This document shows, piece after piece, positions 18,002 to 27,567 of a stretch of 64,000 bases of DNA (positions are counted from its first letter, which is position 1; each line of letters opens with the position of its first letter). The position numbers and the translations under genes were made by a program. Below the pieces are notes generated by a model. That model did no database searches. It worked only from the letters and a program-made list of their open reading frames with translations, and had not been told where the DNA came from. Source of the DNA: Cupriavidus metallidurans CH34 (GTDB lineage: Bacteria > Pseudomonadota > Gammaproteobacteria > Burkholderiales > Burkholderiaceae). The stretch spans positions 2,418,001-2,482,000 of the forward strand of contig NC_007974.2 of NCBI RefSeq assembly GCF_000196015.1, given 5' to 3'.

Positions 18002-19066
18002 TGCATCTCTCCCTTGGCAGACGGGCGAAGGCCAGGCACGCCGAAGCGTTCGAACAACAGCGGCAGCAGGAGCAGCGTCAGCGCGGTGGACGTCACCAGT
18101 CCGCCGGACACGACAATCGCCAGCGGCCGCTGGATTTCAGAGCCTGGGCCGGAGGCCAGCAGCAGCGGAATCATGCCGAGCGCCGCAATGCACGCGGTCA
18201 TCAACACGGGCCGCAAGCGATCGCGCACACCAACGCGCACGGTGGTGGCCATATCGTGCCCTTCGTCCAGCAGCGCATTGAAGTGCGACACCAGCACCAC
18301 GCCGTTGAGCACCGCGATGCCGAGCAGCGCGATGAAGCCCACCGACGCCGGTACGGACAGGTACTCGCCCGAGATCCGCAATGCGGCAATGCCACCGACC
18401 AGCGCGAACGGAATATTGGCGATGATCAGCACCGCCTGACGCACCGACCGGAACGTCAGCATCAGCAGCAGGAAGATCGCGCCCAGCGCCAGCGGCACCA
18501 CCAGCGCGAGACGGGCCGCCGCGCGTTGCTGGTTCTCGAACTGGCCACCCCATACGATGCGCAGACCCTTGAGCGACGCAAGCTGATTCACCGCGGTTTG
18601 CGCTTCCTGCACGAAGCCGGCCAGATCGCGGCCGCTCACGTTGACCTGGACCACGGCAAAGCGCGCCCCGTCCTCATGGTTGATGCGGACCGGTCCGTCG
18701 ATGCGCTCGATACGCGCGAGCGATGTCAGCGGCCATACCTTTCCATCGGGCGCCGTCACCAGCAGACCCGTGAAGGCATCCGGCACCTGCCGCAGCCCCG
18801 GCCCGCCGCGCAGGATCAGCGGCGTGCGGACGATGCCTTCGGGCACCACGCCGATGCGGTCGCCTTCCACCAACGCGCGCAGTTGCGCCTGCAATGCGTC
18901 GCCGCTGAATCCGGCCTGCCCGGCCGCGGCCCGGTCGATCACTACGTTCATGTATTGCACGCCGCTGTTGCTCGGCGCGATCACCTCGGCCACACCGTTG
19001 ATCTTGCGTACCGTTGCGGCGATGGCGGTGGCGGCGTTGTCGATGGATGCAAGGTCGTTGCCGAAG
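17998..19066 (-). pseudogene. HME-RND efflux pump, C-terminal part (IS-disrupted)
   Basis: The remaining C-terminal third of a heavy-metal RND pump, starting within GNDLASIDNAATAIAATVRK. It contains the second periplasmic half and the last six membrane helices (FALVGGIAALRISGEY, SVGFIALLGIAVLNGVVLVS). It lacks its own start and the N-terminal helices. Removing the IS and one AAG copy joins it in frame to the N-terminal part as DVAIKIF-GNDLAS, giving 1037 codons in all, a normal length for a CzcA/CusA-type pump. Confidence 0.93.
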
Positions 19067-19106
19067 TGACCTTGCCCCTGTTCCACGAATCCCATAACCG
19101 AGGGAA

Positions 19107-20000
19107 TTAGGCAGCCCGGTGTTGCTGAGCTGCGGACCAGTTTTTCTCGAACGTCATGGGGCTGACGTAGCCCAGCGTCGAGTGGAGTCGGCTGGCATTA
19201 TAAAAGCCAAGCCAGTCAATTACCTCGTCCATTGCGGCGCGGCGGGTAGCGAACTGGCGACCGTGCAGGCGAGCGACCTTCAACGACCCCCACAGACTCT
19301 CAGTCGGCGCGTTGTCCCAGCAATCGCCCCTGCGGCTCATTGACGAGCGCATGCCATACGCCTTCAGGGCGTCTTGAAACAGATGGCTGCAATACTGGCT
19401 TCCCCGGTCGGTGTGCACAATCACACCGGCTTCCGGGCGGCGCCGGAACCAGGCCATGCGCAGCGCGTCCGTGACCAATTCGGCCTTCATGTGTGGTTGC
19501 ATCGACCAGCCAACCACCTGCCGGCTGAACAGGTCGATGATGACCACCAGGTAGAGCCAGCCTTCGGCGGTCGCCACATAGGTTATGTCGCTCGTCCAGA
19601 CTTGATTGGGTGCTGCTGGGCTAAAGTCGCGTTGCAGCAGATTGGGGGCCACCGGCAAATCGTGGTTCGAGTTGGTTGTCGCGATGTACTTGCGCTTGTG
19701 GCGGGCACGGATGCCGTGCAGCGCCATCAGCTTGCGAACACGCTCCTTGCCCACCCGCACCCCACGCGCCAGCAGTTCCTTCCACATGCGCGGCCAGCCG
19801 TACTCCCCCTTGACCCCGGCGTGAATCGCCTTGATGTGGGCCAACAAGGCATCGTCACTGAGTCGGCCTCTATCTGGCCTGTCGGTGCTTACTGTGCGTT
19901 GCTTGCGCTGGTGATAGCCGCTGGGGCTGACCCCTAACAGCTCACACAGGACCGAGACCGGCCAGTAACGTCGGTTTCGCTCGATGAACGCATACCTCAC
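19107..20000 (-). CDS. IS3-family transposase OrfB (DDE integrase core)
   Basis: A 297-residue frame opening at GTG. It has an HTH_21-like N-terminal region, then the rve integrase core with the DDE triad: Asp138 (WTSDITYV), Asp198 (HTDRGSQY) and Glu234 (APTESLWGSLK). In IS3 elements this is normally made as an OrfAB fusion by -1 frameshifting. Here orfB overlaps orfA by four bases and a TTAAAAAAAG slippage site lies at 20030-20038 (minus strand) inside orfA. All catalytic residues are intact. Confidence 0.95.
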   Translation of the reverse strand: MRYAFIERNRRYWPVSVLCELLGVSPSGYHQRKQRTVSTDRPDRGRLSDDALLAHIKAIHAGVKGEYGWPRMWKELLARGVRVGKERVRKLMALHGIRARHKRKYIATTNSNHDLPVAPNLLQRDFSPAAPNQVWTSDITYVATAEGWLYLVVIIDLFSRQVVGWSMQPHMKAELVTDALRMAWFRRRPEAGVIVHTDRGSQYCSHLFQDALKAYGMRSSMSRRGDCWDNAPTESLWGSLKVARLHGRQFATRRAAMDEVIDWLGFYNASRLHSTLGYVSPMTFEKNWSAAQQHRAA

Positions 20001-20293
20001 ACCGACTCCTTCGCAAAGTATGCTGCGGCTTTTTTTAAAATATCGCGCTCCATCTTCAAGCGCGCCACCTCCGCCCGAAGCCGGGCCAGCTCCATCTGCT
20101 CCGGGCTGACCGGCTTCATACCCGCACCAGTCAGCTTGCCTTCCCGCTCCGCCTTGACCCAGTTATGCAGCGTCTGCGCTCTGATGCCCAGGGTCGCGCT
20201 AACCACTGCCATGCTCTGCCCGCTCTTCACCAGCCGTACCGCTTCCAGCTTGAATTCCAGCGTGTACTGCGCCCGCTTTGTCTTGCTTGTCAT
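19997..20293 (-). CDS. IS3-family transposase OrfA (helix-turn-helix)
   Basis: A 98-residue protein from the ATG at 20293, with an AAGGAG ribosome site; a GTG one codon earlier is possible. It contains the HTH_Tnp_1 domain (YTLEFKLEAVRLVKSGQS, TLGIRAQTLHNWVKA) and a C-terminal leucine-zipper-like helix (ELARLRAEVARLKMERDILK). It binds the IS ends. Its last codons contain the A7 tract used for frameshifting into orfB. Confidence 0.95.
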   Translation of the reverse strand: MTSKTKRAQYTLEFKLEAVRLVKSGQSMAVVSATLGIRAQTLHNWVKAEREGKLTGAGMKPVSPEQMELARLRAEVARLKMERDILKKAAAYFAKESV

Positions 20294-20354
20294 CACATCT
20301 CTCCTTGCTTCAGTTTAACCTCAGCAAGGGATTCGTTTTGCGGGGGCAAGCTCA

Positions 20355-22399
20355 AAGATCTTGATGGCCACATCGCCACGCGTGCCGGTCAGCATCTCGG
20401 AGACGCGCATCTCGATTGGCTGCGTGAAACCGTAGACCACGCCCGGGAAGCGCTCCATCACCTTGCGGATCGATTCCGCGATATCGTCCTTGGTGCCACG
20501 CCACTCGTCCTTCGGCTTGAGCACCAGGAAGGTGTCGGTCTCGTTCAGCCCCATCGGGTCCAGCCCCAGGTCGTCCGATCCGGAACGCGCCACCACCGAG
20601 CGGATCTCAGGCACTTCCTTGAGCAGCGCCCGCTGGACACGTTGATCCAGCTCGAGCGATGCCGCCAGCGATACGGATGGCGCCTTCTGCAACTGCACGA
20701 TCAGGTCGCCCTCATCCATGCTCGGCATAAACGTCTTGCCAACGGACACATACAGCCCGACCGCCAGCAACAACGCCGCGCCAGCCACCCCGAATACGGC
20801 GCGGCGATGCGCAAAACTCCACTGCTGCAGCCGCGCAAACCCCGCAGCCACCTTGCGCATCATCCACGGCATCTCGTCCGCGTGGGCCTTCAGCACCAGC
20901 GACGCCAGCGCCGGCACCACCGTGAAGGCAATCACAATCGACGACGCCAGCGCCAGCACGATGGTCAGCGCCACCGGCGAGAACAGCTTGCCTTCCAGCC
21001 CCTGCAGCGACAGCAATGGCAGAAACACGATGGCGATGATCGACACTCCGGCCAGCATCGGCGTTGCCACCGAAGTCACGGCGTGCCGGATGGCGGCGCC
21101 GCGCAGATCACTACGCGCCCCATGCTTTTCCTCGCGGGCCAGTGCGGTCTCGATGTTCTCCACCACCACCACGGCAGCGTCCACCAGCATGCCCAGCGCG
21201 ATGGCCAGGCCACCCAGGCTCATCAGGTTGGCGGTGAGCCCGACGTAGCGCATCAGCAGGAAGGTCGCCAGCATCGACAGTGGCAGCGTGGCCGCCACCA
21301 CCAGCGCGGCGCGCACGCCACCGAGAAACAGGTACAGCAGCACCACCACCAGCAAGCTGGCTTCGATCAACGCGCGCACCACCGTGTTGGCCGCACGCGA
21401 TACCAGTTCGCCACGGTTGTAGAACACGTGGGTCGTCATGCCCTTGGGCAAGTCGGGCGCCAGCGCATCGAGACGCGCCTGCACGGCATCCACCAGCTTG
21501 CGGGCATCGGTACCGCGCAGGCCGAGCACGAGGCCCTCGACCACTTCGCCGCGCCCGTCCTGCGTCACCGCGCCGTTACGCGTGGCTTCACCGAGCTTGA
21601 CCGTTGCGACATCTCCGACGGTCACCGCCGCAGCATCCACCATGCCCTGCCCGGACTCGACCACGATCGTGCGCAGATCGTCGACACCACGTACACCGCC
21701 TTCCACCCGCACGACCCAGTGCTCGTCGCCCTGTTCCAGCCGGCCGGCGCCGTCGTTGCGATTATTGGTGTCGAGCGCGTCGCGCAGCTGTTGCAGCGTC
21801 ACACCCCGGGCGCGCAGCCGTGCGGGATCGGGAATCACTTCGTAGCTGCGGACCTCGCCGCCGAGCGAGTTGACATCGGCCACGCCCGGCACAGTACGTA
21901 GCGCGGGGCGGATCACCCAGTCGAGCACGCGCCGCCGGTCCGCCAGGCTGTAGCCATCGCCATCGACGGTGAACATGAACATCTCGCCCAGCGGCGTGGT
22001 GACGGGCGCGAGCCCCCCAACCGCCGATGACGGCAAATCGCGCGCGATACCTGCCATGCGCTCCGACACCTGCTGGCGCGCCCAGTAGACGTCCACCCCT
22101 TCCTCGAAGTCGACCGTGACATCGCTGATGCCGTACTTCGACACCGAGCGGACGATCGTCTTGTGCGGAATGCCCAACAACTCCTGCTCGATCGGCGTGG
22201 AGACGCGCTGCTCTACCTCCTCGGGCGTCATGCCCGGCACCTTCAGCACCACCTTGACCTGCGTGGGCGAGATATCGGGAAACGCGTCGATGGGCAGGTT
22301 CAGATAGGCCCACGCCCCGGCCGCCGCCAGCACGCAGGCGGCGATCAGCACCAGCGGGCGCTGCCGCAGGGAAAAATCGATCAGACGGCCTACCATCAC
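20355..22399 (-). pseudogene. HME-RND efflux pump, N-terminal part (IS-disrupted)
   Basis: The N-terminal two thirds (about 681 codons) of a heavy-metal RND pump, from the first helix (LIDFSLRQRPLVLIAACVLA) through DAFPDISPTQVKV, the first periplasmic half and helices 2-7. In helix 4 the motif reads AIALGMLVDAAVVVVENIE. CzcA-type divalent pumps have DFG at the start of this motif; here the first Asp is absent, closer to the monovalent Cus type, so the metal is uncertain. After the IS junction the frame adds an IS-encoded tail (ELAPAKRIPC) and stops. Non-functional as it stands. Confidence 0.93.
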
Positions 22400-23496
22400 T
22401 GGTCTCCCGTCAGGATGCCCTTGAGCGCCCCAATGCCGGTGACCGCCACGCGAGCGCCGGCAGGCAGCCTGGTCCGGACGACGGCAGTGGCGTCGTCGGT
22501 GCTGTCAATCTCGACGCGGTGGAACGTGAAGCCCTTGTCAGTGGCCAGGAATACGCCGGGCACCCCCTGCCAGTACACCAGCGCAACGGCCGGAATCCGC
22601 ACCCGGCCGGGCGCGCCGGACCCGTCCGTGGCGCCGCGCAGCACCAGCGTGACGTTGATGTTCTCGCCCGCGCGAAGGTTGCCGCGCCGCTCCAGCGACG
22701 CCCGCACGCGCACGCCGGCGGTGCCATCGCCCGTCGGCGCGATACCGATCACCTTGCCGGTGGCGCCGCGCGGCTTGATGTCCACGGTATCGCCCAGTGA
22801 CGGCACGGGAATGTCGCGGCCAACCAGCAGGTCCAGTTCCACCGCATTGGGATCGACGATCCGGAACAGCGGCGCGGCGGCGTCCACGCGCGCGCCGGGA
22901 ACAGCATTGACCTCGGACACCACGCCGGAACGATTGGCTACCAGCTGCGCCTCGCCGCCCGCGCCCGTGAAGGCGATGCCCGCCGATGCCAGCTCGGCGC
23001 GCCGTGCCTTGACCATCGCCGTCGCCTCGGTCGCGCGGGCCTCGGTAGCCTGCAGACGGCTGTTCGCGATGATGCCGTCGTCGAACAGCAGCTTGTCACG
23101 GGCCAGCGATTTCTGGGCGAGGTTGACCTGCGAGTTGGCCTCCGTCAGCGCGCGGCTGGCTTCGAAAAGCTGCGGACTGGCGAACGTCGCCAGAGCCTCC
23201 CCACGCCGCACCGTCTGGCCGACCGCCACGATCACGCGGGGCACGATCCCCGCATAGGGCGCTGCCACGACGTACTGGGCGTCGGGCCGGAAAACGACCC
23301 GCGCGTGCGTGCCAACCTCCAGGTTCGCCGACGCCTGGACAGGACTGAACCGCACGCCCAGCGCCCGCGCCTGGTCGGCGGACAGTGGCACCGGCTGCAT
23401 TGCCGGCGGGTTGGTGGACTGGGCAAGCGATTGCCCGACAAGAAATACGGCCGACGCGATAGCCGCGCCGATCCTGGGGAACCGGGAAAAAACCAT
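22396..23496 (-). CDS. periplasmic membrane-fusion protein of HME-RND system
   Basis: A 366-residue HlyD/CusB/CzcB-type adaptor. It has a signal peptide (ending SLAQ), a lipoyl-like segment split around a helical hairpin (VAVGQTVRRGEALATFASPQ and later GVVSEVNAVPGARVDAAAPL), and beta-barrel and membrane-proximal regions. Its stop overlaps the start of the RND gene by four bases. It would bridge pump and outer factor, but the pump is broken. No long His-rich metal-binding N-terminal extension is present. Confidence 0.9.
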   Translation of the reverse strand: MVFSRFPRIGAAIASAVFLVGQSLAQSTNPPAMQPVPLSADQARALGVRFSPVQASANLEVGTHARVVFRPDAQYVVAAPYAGIVPRVIVAVGQTVRRGEALATFASPQLFEASRALTEANSQVNLAQKSLARDKLLFDDGIIANSRLQATEARATEATAMVKARRAELASAGIAFTGAGGEAQLVANRSGVVSEVNAVPGARVDAAAPLFRIVDPNAVELDLLVGRDIPVPSLGDTVDIKPRGATGKVIGIAPTGDGTAGVRVRASLERRGNLRAGENINVTLVLRGATDGSGAPGRVRIPAVALVYWQGVPGVFLATDKGFTFHRVEIDSTDDATAVVRTRLPAGARVAVTGIGALKGILTGDQ

Positions 23497-23583
23497 ACAT
23501 GACTCCAGAATGCGAAACCCGCGCGGGCCCGCTCTCGAATCAGGGCGCGCGCGAACATGCCGGCGGACTGCCGGCCGGTGACA

Positions 23584-24033
23584 TCAGGAGAAGGTGGGGG
23601 GAGCTTGGGCTGGTGGTGGCCATCCAACACGACTGGACCATCGACCGCGCGGTGATGCTGGCCGCCAGGCACGGCGCGGCGTGATATAGACCGCGAGCGC
23701 TGCCAGCAGGACAAACGTCAGGACAGACGCGCCAAGCACCGCAGCAGCCTGGAGCAACAGGGAAAAGGAAAACGGCCCGATGGCGGTTTCGACATCGACC
23801 TCGAAGGGCTCGCGATGAGAGCCAAAGGCGTGGTGATGATGGTCGCCATGCCCGCTCAAACCCTCGAAACGCGAATGAGAATCGAATGATCTGGACGGCG
23901 ACGTATGCACGTGCAGGCCAGTCTGGTTGGGAGTACCGATATGGCCGTGCAGAAGCGGGGTCAGCAACTGCGCCAATACGATGATCAGCAGCAGCGCGCC
24001 CCGGAGCGGGATGCTCGCGGTCGCACGTGTCAT
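23584..24033 (-). CDS. His-rich small membrane protein upstream of RND operon
   Basis: A 149-residue protein with an N-terminal hydrophobic helix (GALLLIIVLAQLLTPLLHGH), a His-rich stretch (GHGDHHHHAFGSHRE) and a second helix at about residues 88-117. It is the first gene before the fusion protein, about 87 bases away on the same strand. Similar small His-rich proteins sit at the head of czc- and cus-type operons and may buffer or sense metal; this is inference from position and composition. No confident family match. Confidence 0.65.
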   Translation of the reverse strand: MTRATASIPLRGALLLIIVLAQLLTPLLHGHIGTPNQTGLHVHTSPSRSFDSHSRFEGLSGHGDHHHHAFGSHREPFEVDVETAIGPFSFSLLLQAAAVLGASVLTFVLLAALAVYITPRRAWRPASPRGRWSSRVGWPPPAQAPPTFS

Positions 24034-24330
24034 GACGGTGGATTGTAGCCGATGCGGCTTGCATCCACATCGGTGGCAGGCGGTGCGTTTTTACCTCAAT
24101 CAGGTTAGCGGAGATATGGCTCGATGGACTCGCGGTGCCGATCTTAACGCTGACTTAAGACTAGCTTGGTTCTTCGGGCAACAACGGTCCTCGCTGTCGA
24201 TGGCATTTCCACCACAGACATAGGAAGAGTCCTAGAAACGGGTTGACCCTTCCCATGACGAGTCATACACTCGCCGACAGAATTTCATCGGCACCGGGTC
24301 AGCCGAACATATAAAGAAAAAGGAGCACAC
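24034..24330. other. intergenic region before the minor-pilin operon
   Basis: The gap of 297 bases separates the divergent RND and pilin operons. It presumably holds both promoters. A more AT-rich stretch at about 24143-24175 is the likeliest promoter zone, but no element could be assigned with confidence. Confidence 0.4.
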
Positions 24331-24834
24331 ATGGGACAACCCTGCCCCACGGTGCGACATGGTCACGCGCGTACGCGCGGACTGTTTCGGGATATCGGGT
24401 TCACTGGGGACGGCGCGCGCCCGCGCGGGTCGTCGCGTGGCTTCACGCTGATCGAAGTCATGATCACGGTCGCCATTATCGGCATCATCGCCGCCATCGC
24501 GTTTCCCAGCTACCAACGTCACGTCGTCAAGGGCAACCGCGCCGCGGCCGAGGCATTCGTCCTCGAAGCCGCGAGCCTGCAGGAACGCTACCTGGTCGAC
24601 AATCGCGCCTACGCCACAACCCTTTCCGCGCTTGGTTTCGCTGCCTTGCCGGATTCGATCGCGCCCAACTACCAGGTCACGCTCACCGTGACGGCCGCGC
24701 CTCCGGCCTACGTTTTCACCGCGACCCCCATTAATACCCAGCTTGCCCGGGACACGGACTGCGGCGTGCTGACACTGAACAATACCGGCGACAAGACGGC
24801 CGCCGGCGTGGCATCCACCTCCTGCTGGAAATAG
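24331..24834 (+). CDS. pilE: type IV (minor) pilin, PilE-like
   Basis: A 167-residue type IV prepilin. The cleavage motif SRG/FTLIEVMITVAIIGIIAAIA has Gly-1, Phe+1 and Glu+5, followed by the hydrophobic helix and YQRHVVKGNRAAAEAF. The C-terminus contains a disulfide-loop pair (DTDCGVL and TSCWK). The leader is unusually long if translation starts at 24331, so a later start is possible. First gene of the pilE-fimT-pilVWX-pilY1 run; PilE in such clusters is usually a minor pilin that primes assembly. Confidence 0.88.
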   Translation: MGQPCPTVRHGHARTRGLFRDIGFTGDGARPRGSSRGFTLIEVMITVAIIGIIAAIAFPSYQRHVVKGNRAAAEAFVLEAASLQERYLVDNRAYATTLSALGFAALPDSIAPNYQVTLTVTAAPPAYVFTATPINTQLARDTDCGVLTLNNTGDKTAAGVASTSCWK

Positions 24835-24837
24835 GCC

Positions 24838-25332
24838 ATGCCGAACTTCTCGCCAACCTTGCCTGCGACGCAGCGCGCGGCCGGCTTCACGTTGATCGAG
24901 CTGATGATCACCGTGATCGTGCTGGTGATCGTCGTCTCCATGGCCGCGCCGGCCATGAGCCAGTTGATTTCGTCGCAACGCACCCGTAACGCCGCCGCCG
25001 ATCTGGCCTCCGCCTTGACCCTGACGCGCAGCGAAGCGGTCAATCGCAGTGCCACCACAACGATGACGGCATCCGGCACCGGCGGCTCATGGACCGGTGG
25101 CTGGGCCGTGGCGGCGGGCACCGCCCGGATTCGCGGCTATGGCCCGTACGACGGCATCACCATTACCGCAAGCGGCGGAAGCTCGCTGGCCATCGGCAAC
25201 GATGGCCGCCCCACTGCTGGCACCCAGACATTTCAGGTAGCGCCATCCACCAATGCGACCAGCGCCACGACCGTCTGCGTCCAGGTGGGCGGCACGGGGC
25301 GCGTAACCACCGTGAACGGAACCTGCACATGA
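24838..25332 (+). CDS. fimT: FimT/GspH-family minor pseudopilin
   Basis: A 164-residue prepilin-like protein with a cleavage site before FTLIELMITVIVLVIVVSMA and the FimT/GspH element AAPAMSQLISSQRTRNAAADLASAL just after. It starts four bases after pilE ends and shares the prepilin peptidase signal of its neighbours. FimT proteins prime pili and in some species bind DNA for uptake. The GspH-like beta domain ends with a Cys pair (TTVCVQVGG, GTCT). Confidence 0.87.
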   Translation: MPNFSPTLPATQRAAGFTLIELMITVIVLVIVVSMAAPAMSQLISSQRTRNAAADLASALTLTRSEAVNRSATTTMTASGTGGSWTGGWAVAAGTARIRGYGPYDGITITASGGSSLAIGNDGRPTAGTQTFQVAPSTNATSATTVCVQVGGTGRVTTVNGTCT

Positions 25333-25940
25333 TGAACCGCATGAACCGCACACAGCAGTCGCGCCCCCAGCGCCCGGGAATCGGGCTGGCATCGCAGCGT
25401 GGCGCCACCATGATCGAGGTGCTGGTCTCCGTCGTGATCCTGCTGATCGCGCTGCTCGGCACAGCCGGGCTGATCGCGCGCTCGGGACAGAGCGAGATGG
25501 AGTCCTACCAGCGCGCGCAGGCACTCACGCTGCTGAAAGACATGGTGGCGCGCATCAACGCCAACCGTCAGGCTGCCCCCTGCTATGCCAGCGGCAGCAC
25601 CATGACCGTGATGGGTAACGCCACAGTCGCGCCACCGGTGTGCACGGGCGTGAGCAATGCCCAGTTGGGCACGGCGACGGCCGATCTCGCCGCATGGAGC
25701 ACCGCGCTGCAGGGTAGCGCCGAGAGCAGCAGCAGCGGCACGGCGGTCGGTGCCATGATCGGCGCGCTTGGCTGTATCGAATCGATCGATGCCACCAACC
25801 AGATCTACCGCGTCACGGTGGCATGGCAGGGGCTGGCGCAAACCGTGACCTCCTCGTTGCCATGCGGTGCGGGCTCGTTCGGCAACGACGCGAACCGCCG
25901 CGCCATCAGCGTCACGGTCCGCATCGGAGTCCTGTCATGA
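25329..25940 (+). CDS. pilV: minor pilin PilV
   Basis: A 203-residue PilV-type minor pilin. The class III signal reads QRG/ATMIEVLVSVVILLIALLG, with Ala rather than Phe at +1 but Glu+5 retained. YQRAQALTLLKDMVARINAN is the typical PilV helix continuation. The ATG overlaps the fimT stop (ATGA), indicating translational coupling. Ser-rich loops and a Cys-rich C-terminal domain follow. It joins PilWX and PilY1 in the tip complex. Confidence 0.88.
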   Translation: MMNRMNRTQQSRPQRPGIGLASQRGATMIEVLVSVVILLIALLGTAGLIARSGQSEMESYQRAQALTLLKDMVARINANRQAAPCYASGSTMTVMGNATVAPPVCTGVSNAQLGTATADLAAWSTALQGSAESSSSGTAVGAMIGALGCIESIDATNQIYRVTVAWQGLAQTVTSSLPCGAGSFGNDANRRAISVTVRIGVLS

Positions 25941-26980
25941 CGCGGGCGCATCATGCAGCCGTGCTGCACCTGAGGAGCCGGCAACGCGGTTTCTCGCTGG
26001 TCGAGCTGATGGTGGCCATCACGCTCACCCTGATCATCCTGACCGCGCTTTCGGCGCTCTACCTCAATACCAGCACGACGCGCAACGAGTTCGCCAACAG
26101 CGCCGACCAGATGGAAAACGGCCGGTACGTGCTCGACACGATGACCCGCGAGCTCGAGCTTGCAGGCTTCTTCGGCCCGACCAACCTCTCCACCAAGGCG
26201 CTGGTCTCGAGCCCCGACGTCTGCGCCACCGATCCCAGCGCGCTCGGCTTCTCGGGGTCGCCTGTCACGATGCCGCTTGGCGTGCAGGGCTTCGCGCCTG
26301 GCACCATCGCGCCGTGCCTGTCGAATCTGCTGGCAAGTTCCGAGATCCTGGTGGTTCGGCGCGTGTCGACCACGCCGGTCAGCGCCGCGGTAACCGGCAC
26401 ACCGTATCTGCAGGCGTCCTTTTGCGCGAGCGACACGTCGCAGATGGTCTTCGGCGCCAGCGCCGCGCAGTTCACCTTGCGCACCAAGACCTGTGACAAC
26501 ACCGTGCCGTCTGCTCTGCGCCAGGCGACGGTCCGCATCTATTACCTTGCCGGATGCGACCAGTGCGGCGGCAGCGGCGACGGCGTGCCGACGCTGAAAA
26601 TGGCCGAGCTAAGCAACGGCGCATTCCAGATCCAGTCGGTGGCCGTCGGCATCCAGGACATGCATCTGATCTACGGGGTCGATCTGGATAGCAACGGCTC
26701 GCCCGACTGCTATGTGGCGGACCCCGGTAGCAACAATGCCGCGCAATGCACGACAGTGACGACTTACGACTGGAGCGTGCCGCTGACCAACTGGAAGAAC
26801 GTGACCGCCATCCGGATCGGCGTGCTGGCCCGTACCTCGCGCAAGACGAACGGCTGGACGGACACGCGCACCTATGACCTCGGCCGCGCGCAAGCGGCTG
26901 GTCCGTTCAACGACGGCTACAAGCGCCACATCTACGCACAGACGGCCCGCCTGATCAACGTCGCGGGGAACAGGGAATGA
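25937..26980 (+). CDS. pilW: minor pilin PilW
   Basis: A 347-residue PilW-type minor pilin. The prepilin motif is QRG/FSLVELMVAITLTLIILTAL, then the PilW-typical NEFANSADQMENGRYVLDTM and a large C-terminal beta domain with Cys pairs (CDQCGGS). It overlaps pilV by four bases. Longer in-frame starts lie inside pilV and are not needed. Confidence 0.9.
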   Translation: MTRAHHAAVLHLRSRQRGFSLVELMVAITLTLIILTALSALYLNTSTTRNEFANSADQMENGRYVLDTMTRELELAGFFGPTNLSTKALVSSPDVCATDPSALGFSGSPVTMPLGVQGFAPGTIAPCLSNLLASSEILVVRRVSTTPVSAAVTGTPYLQASFCASDTSQMVFGASAAQFTLRTKTCDNTVPSALRQATVRIYYLAGCDQCGGSGDGVPTLKMAELSNGAFQIQSVAVGIQDMHLIYGVDLDSNGSPDCYVADPGSNNAAQCTTVTTYDWSVPLTNWKNVTAIRIGVLARTSRKTNGWTDTRTYDLGRAQAAGPFNDGYKRHIYAQTARLINVAGNRE

Positions 26981-27522
26981 AGATGCACCGGACACGACGC
27001 CGACAATCCGGCGCAACGCTCCTGATCACGATGATCTTCGTCGTGATCTTCCTGCTGCTGGTCATCTCCCTGGTGAGCACCGGCATCGTCAATACCAAGG
27101 TGACGGCCAACCAGCAGCACAACGTCGAAGCGGTCAGCGCGGCGCAGCAAGGCATCGAGCAGGTCATCAGCCAGGACTTCACGTCCGCGCCGGTCGCCAC
27201 CACCGTCCCCGTGGATGTGAATGGCGACGGCAAGGCCGACTACACCGCGCAAGTGGCGACGCCGGTTTGCCAATCGAGCACCACGATCACGAACACGCAG
27301 CTCGACGTCAACAATCCCGACGACGTGGCGTGCTTCGTCGGCAACGGTAACAACAACACCGGCATCATTGATGCCACCGGCGGTAGCGGAGGCAACTCGC
27401 TCTGCAACACCACGCAATGGGATGTCAGCGCCACCGTGAGCGACGCAGCCGCGACGAACGCCAATGCAACGCTTCATCAGGGCATCGCGGTGCGAGTGCC
27501 CTACGGTACCGCCTGTCCCTGA
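26977..27522 (+). CDS. pilX: minor pilin PilX
   Basis: A 181-residue PilX-type protein. The N-terminus RRRQSGATLLITMIFVVIFLLLV is the PilX-like prepilin segment, lacking Glu+5 as is usual for PilX. NTKVTANQQHNVEAVSAAQQ follows in the helix. It overlaps pilW by four bases and lies 45 bases before pilY1. PilX anchors PilY1 to the minor pilin complex. Confidence 0.85.
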   Translation: MKMHRTRRRQSGATLLITMIFVVIFLLLVISLVSTGIVNTKVTANQQHNVEAVSAAQQGIEQVISQDFTSAPVATTVPVDVNGDGKADYTAQVATPVCQSSTTITNTQLDVNNPDDVACFVGNGNNNTGIIDATGGSGGNSLCNTTQWDVSATVSDAAATNANATLHQGIAVRVPYGTACP

Positions 27523-27567
27523 TCAACAACGCAGCTGCCTTTCAATTCGCCGCTCCAGGAACCGCTC

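Larger units (their letters stand above)
19067..20354. mobile_element. IS3-family insertion sequence, 1288 bp
   Basis: A complete element with imperfect terminal repeats beginning TGACCTTGCCCC (19067) and, on the other strand, TGAGCTTGCCCC (20354); 21 of the first 27 positions match. The duplicated target is AAG at 19064-19066 and 20355-20357. It encodes overlapping orfA and orfB with an A7 slippage tract. The clean duplication and intact ends point to recent transposition into the RND gene. Confidence 0.93.

Noticed and set aside
16715..18439. Plus-strand frame opposite the outer-membrane factor gene
   Set aside because: Composition is Arg/His/Ala-rich and it crosses the boundary of two real genes without motifs.
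20165..21901. Plus-strand frame across the IS and RND genes
   Set aside because: Spans the IS junction, so it could not be an old gene; no motifs.
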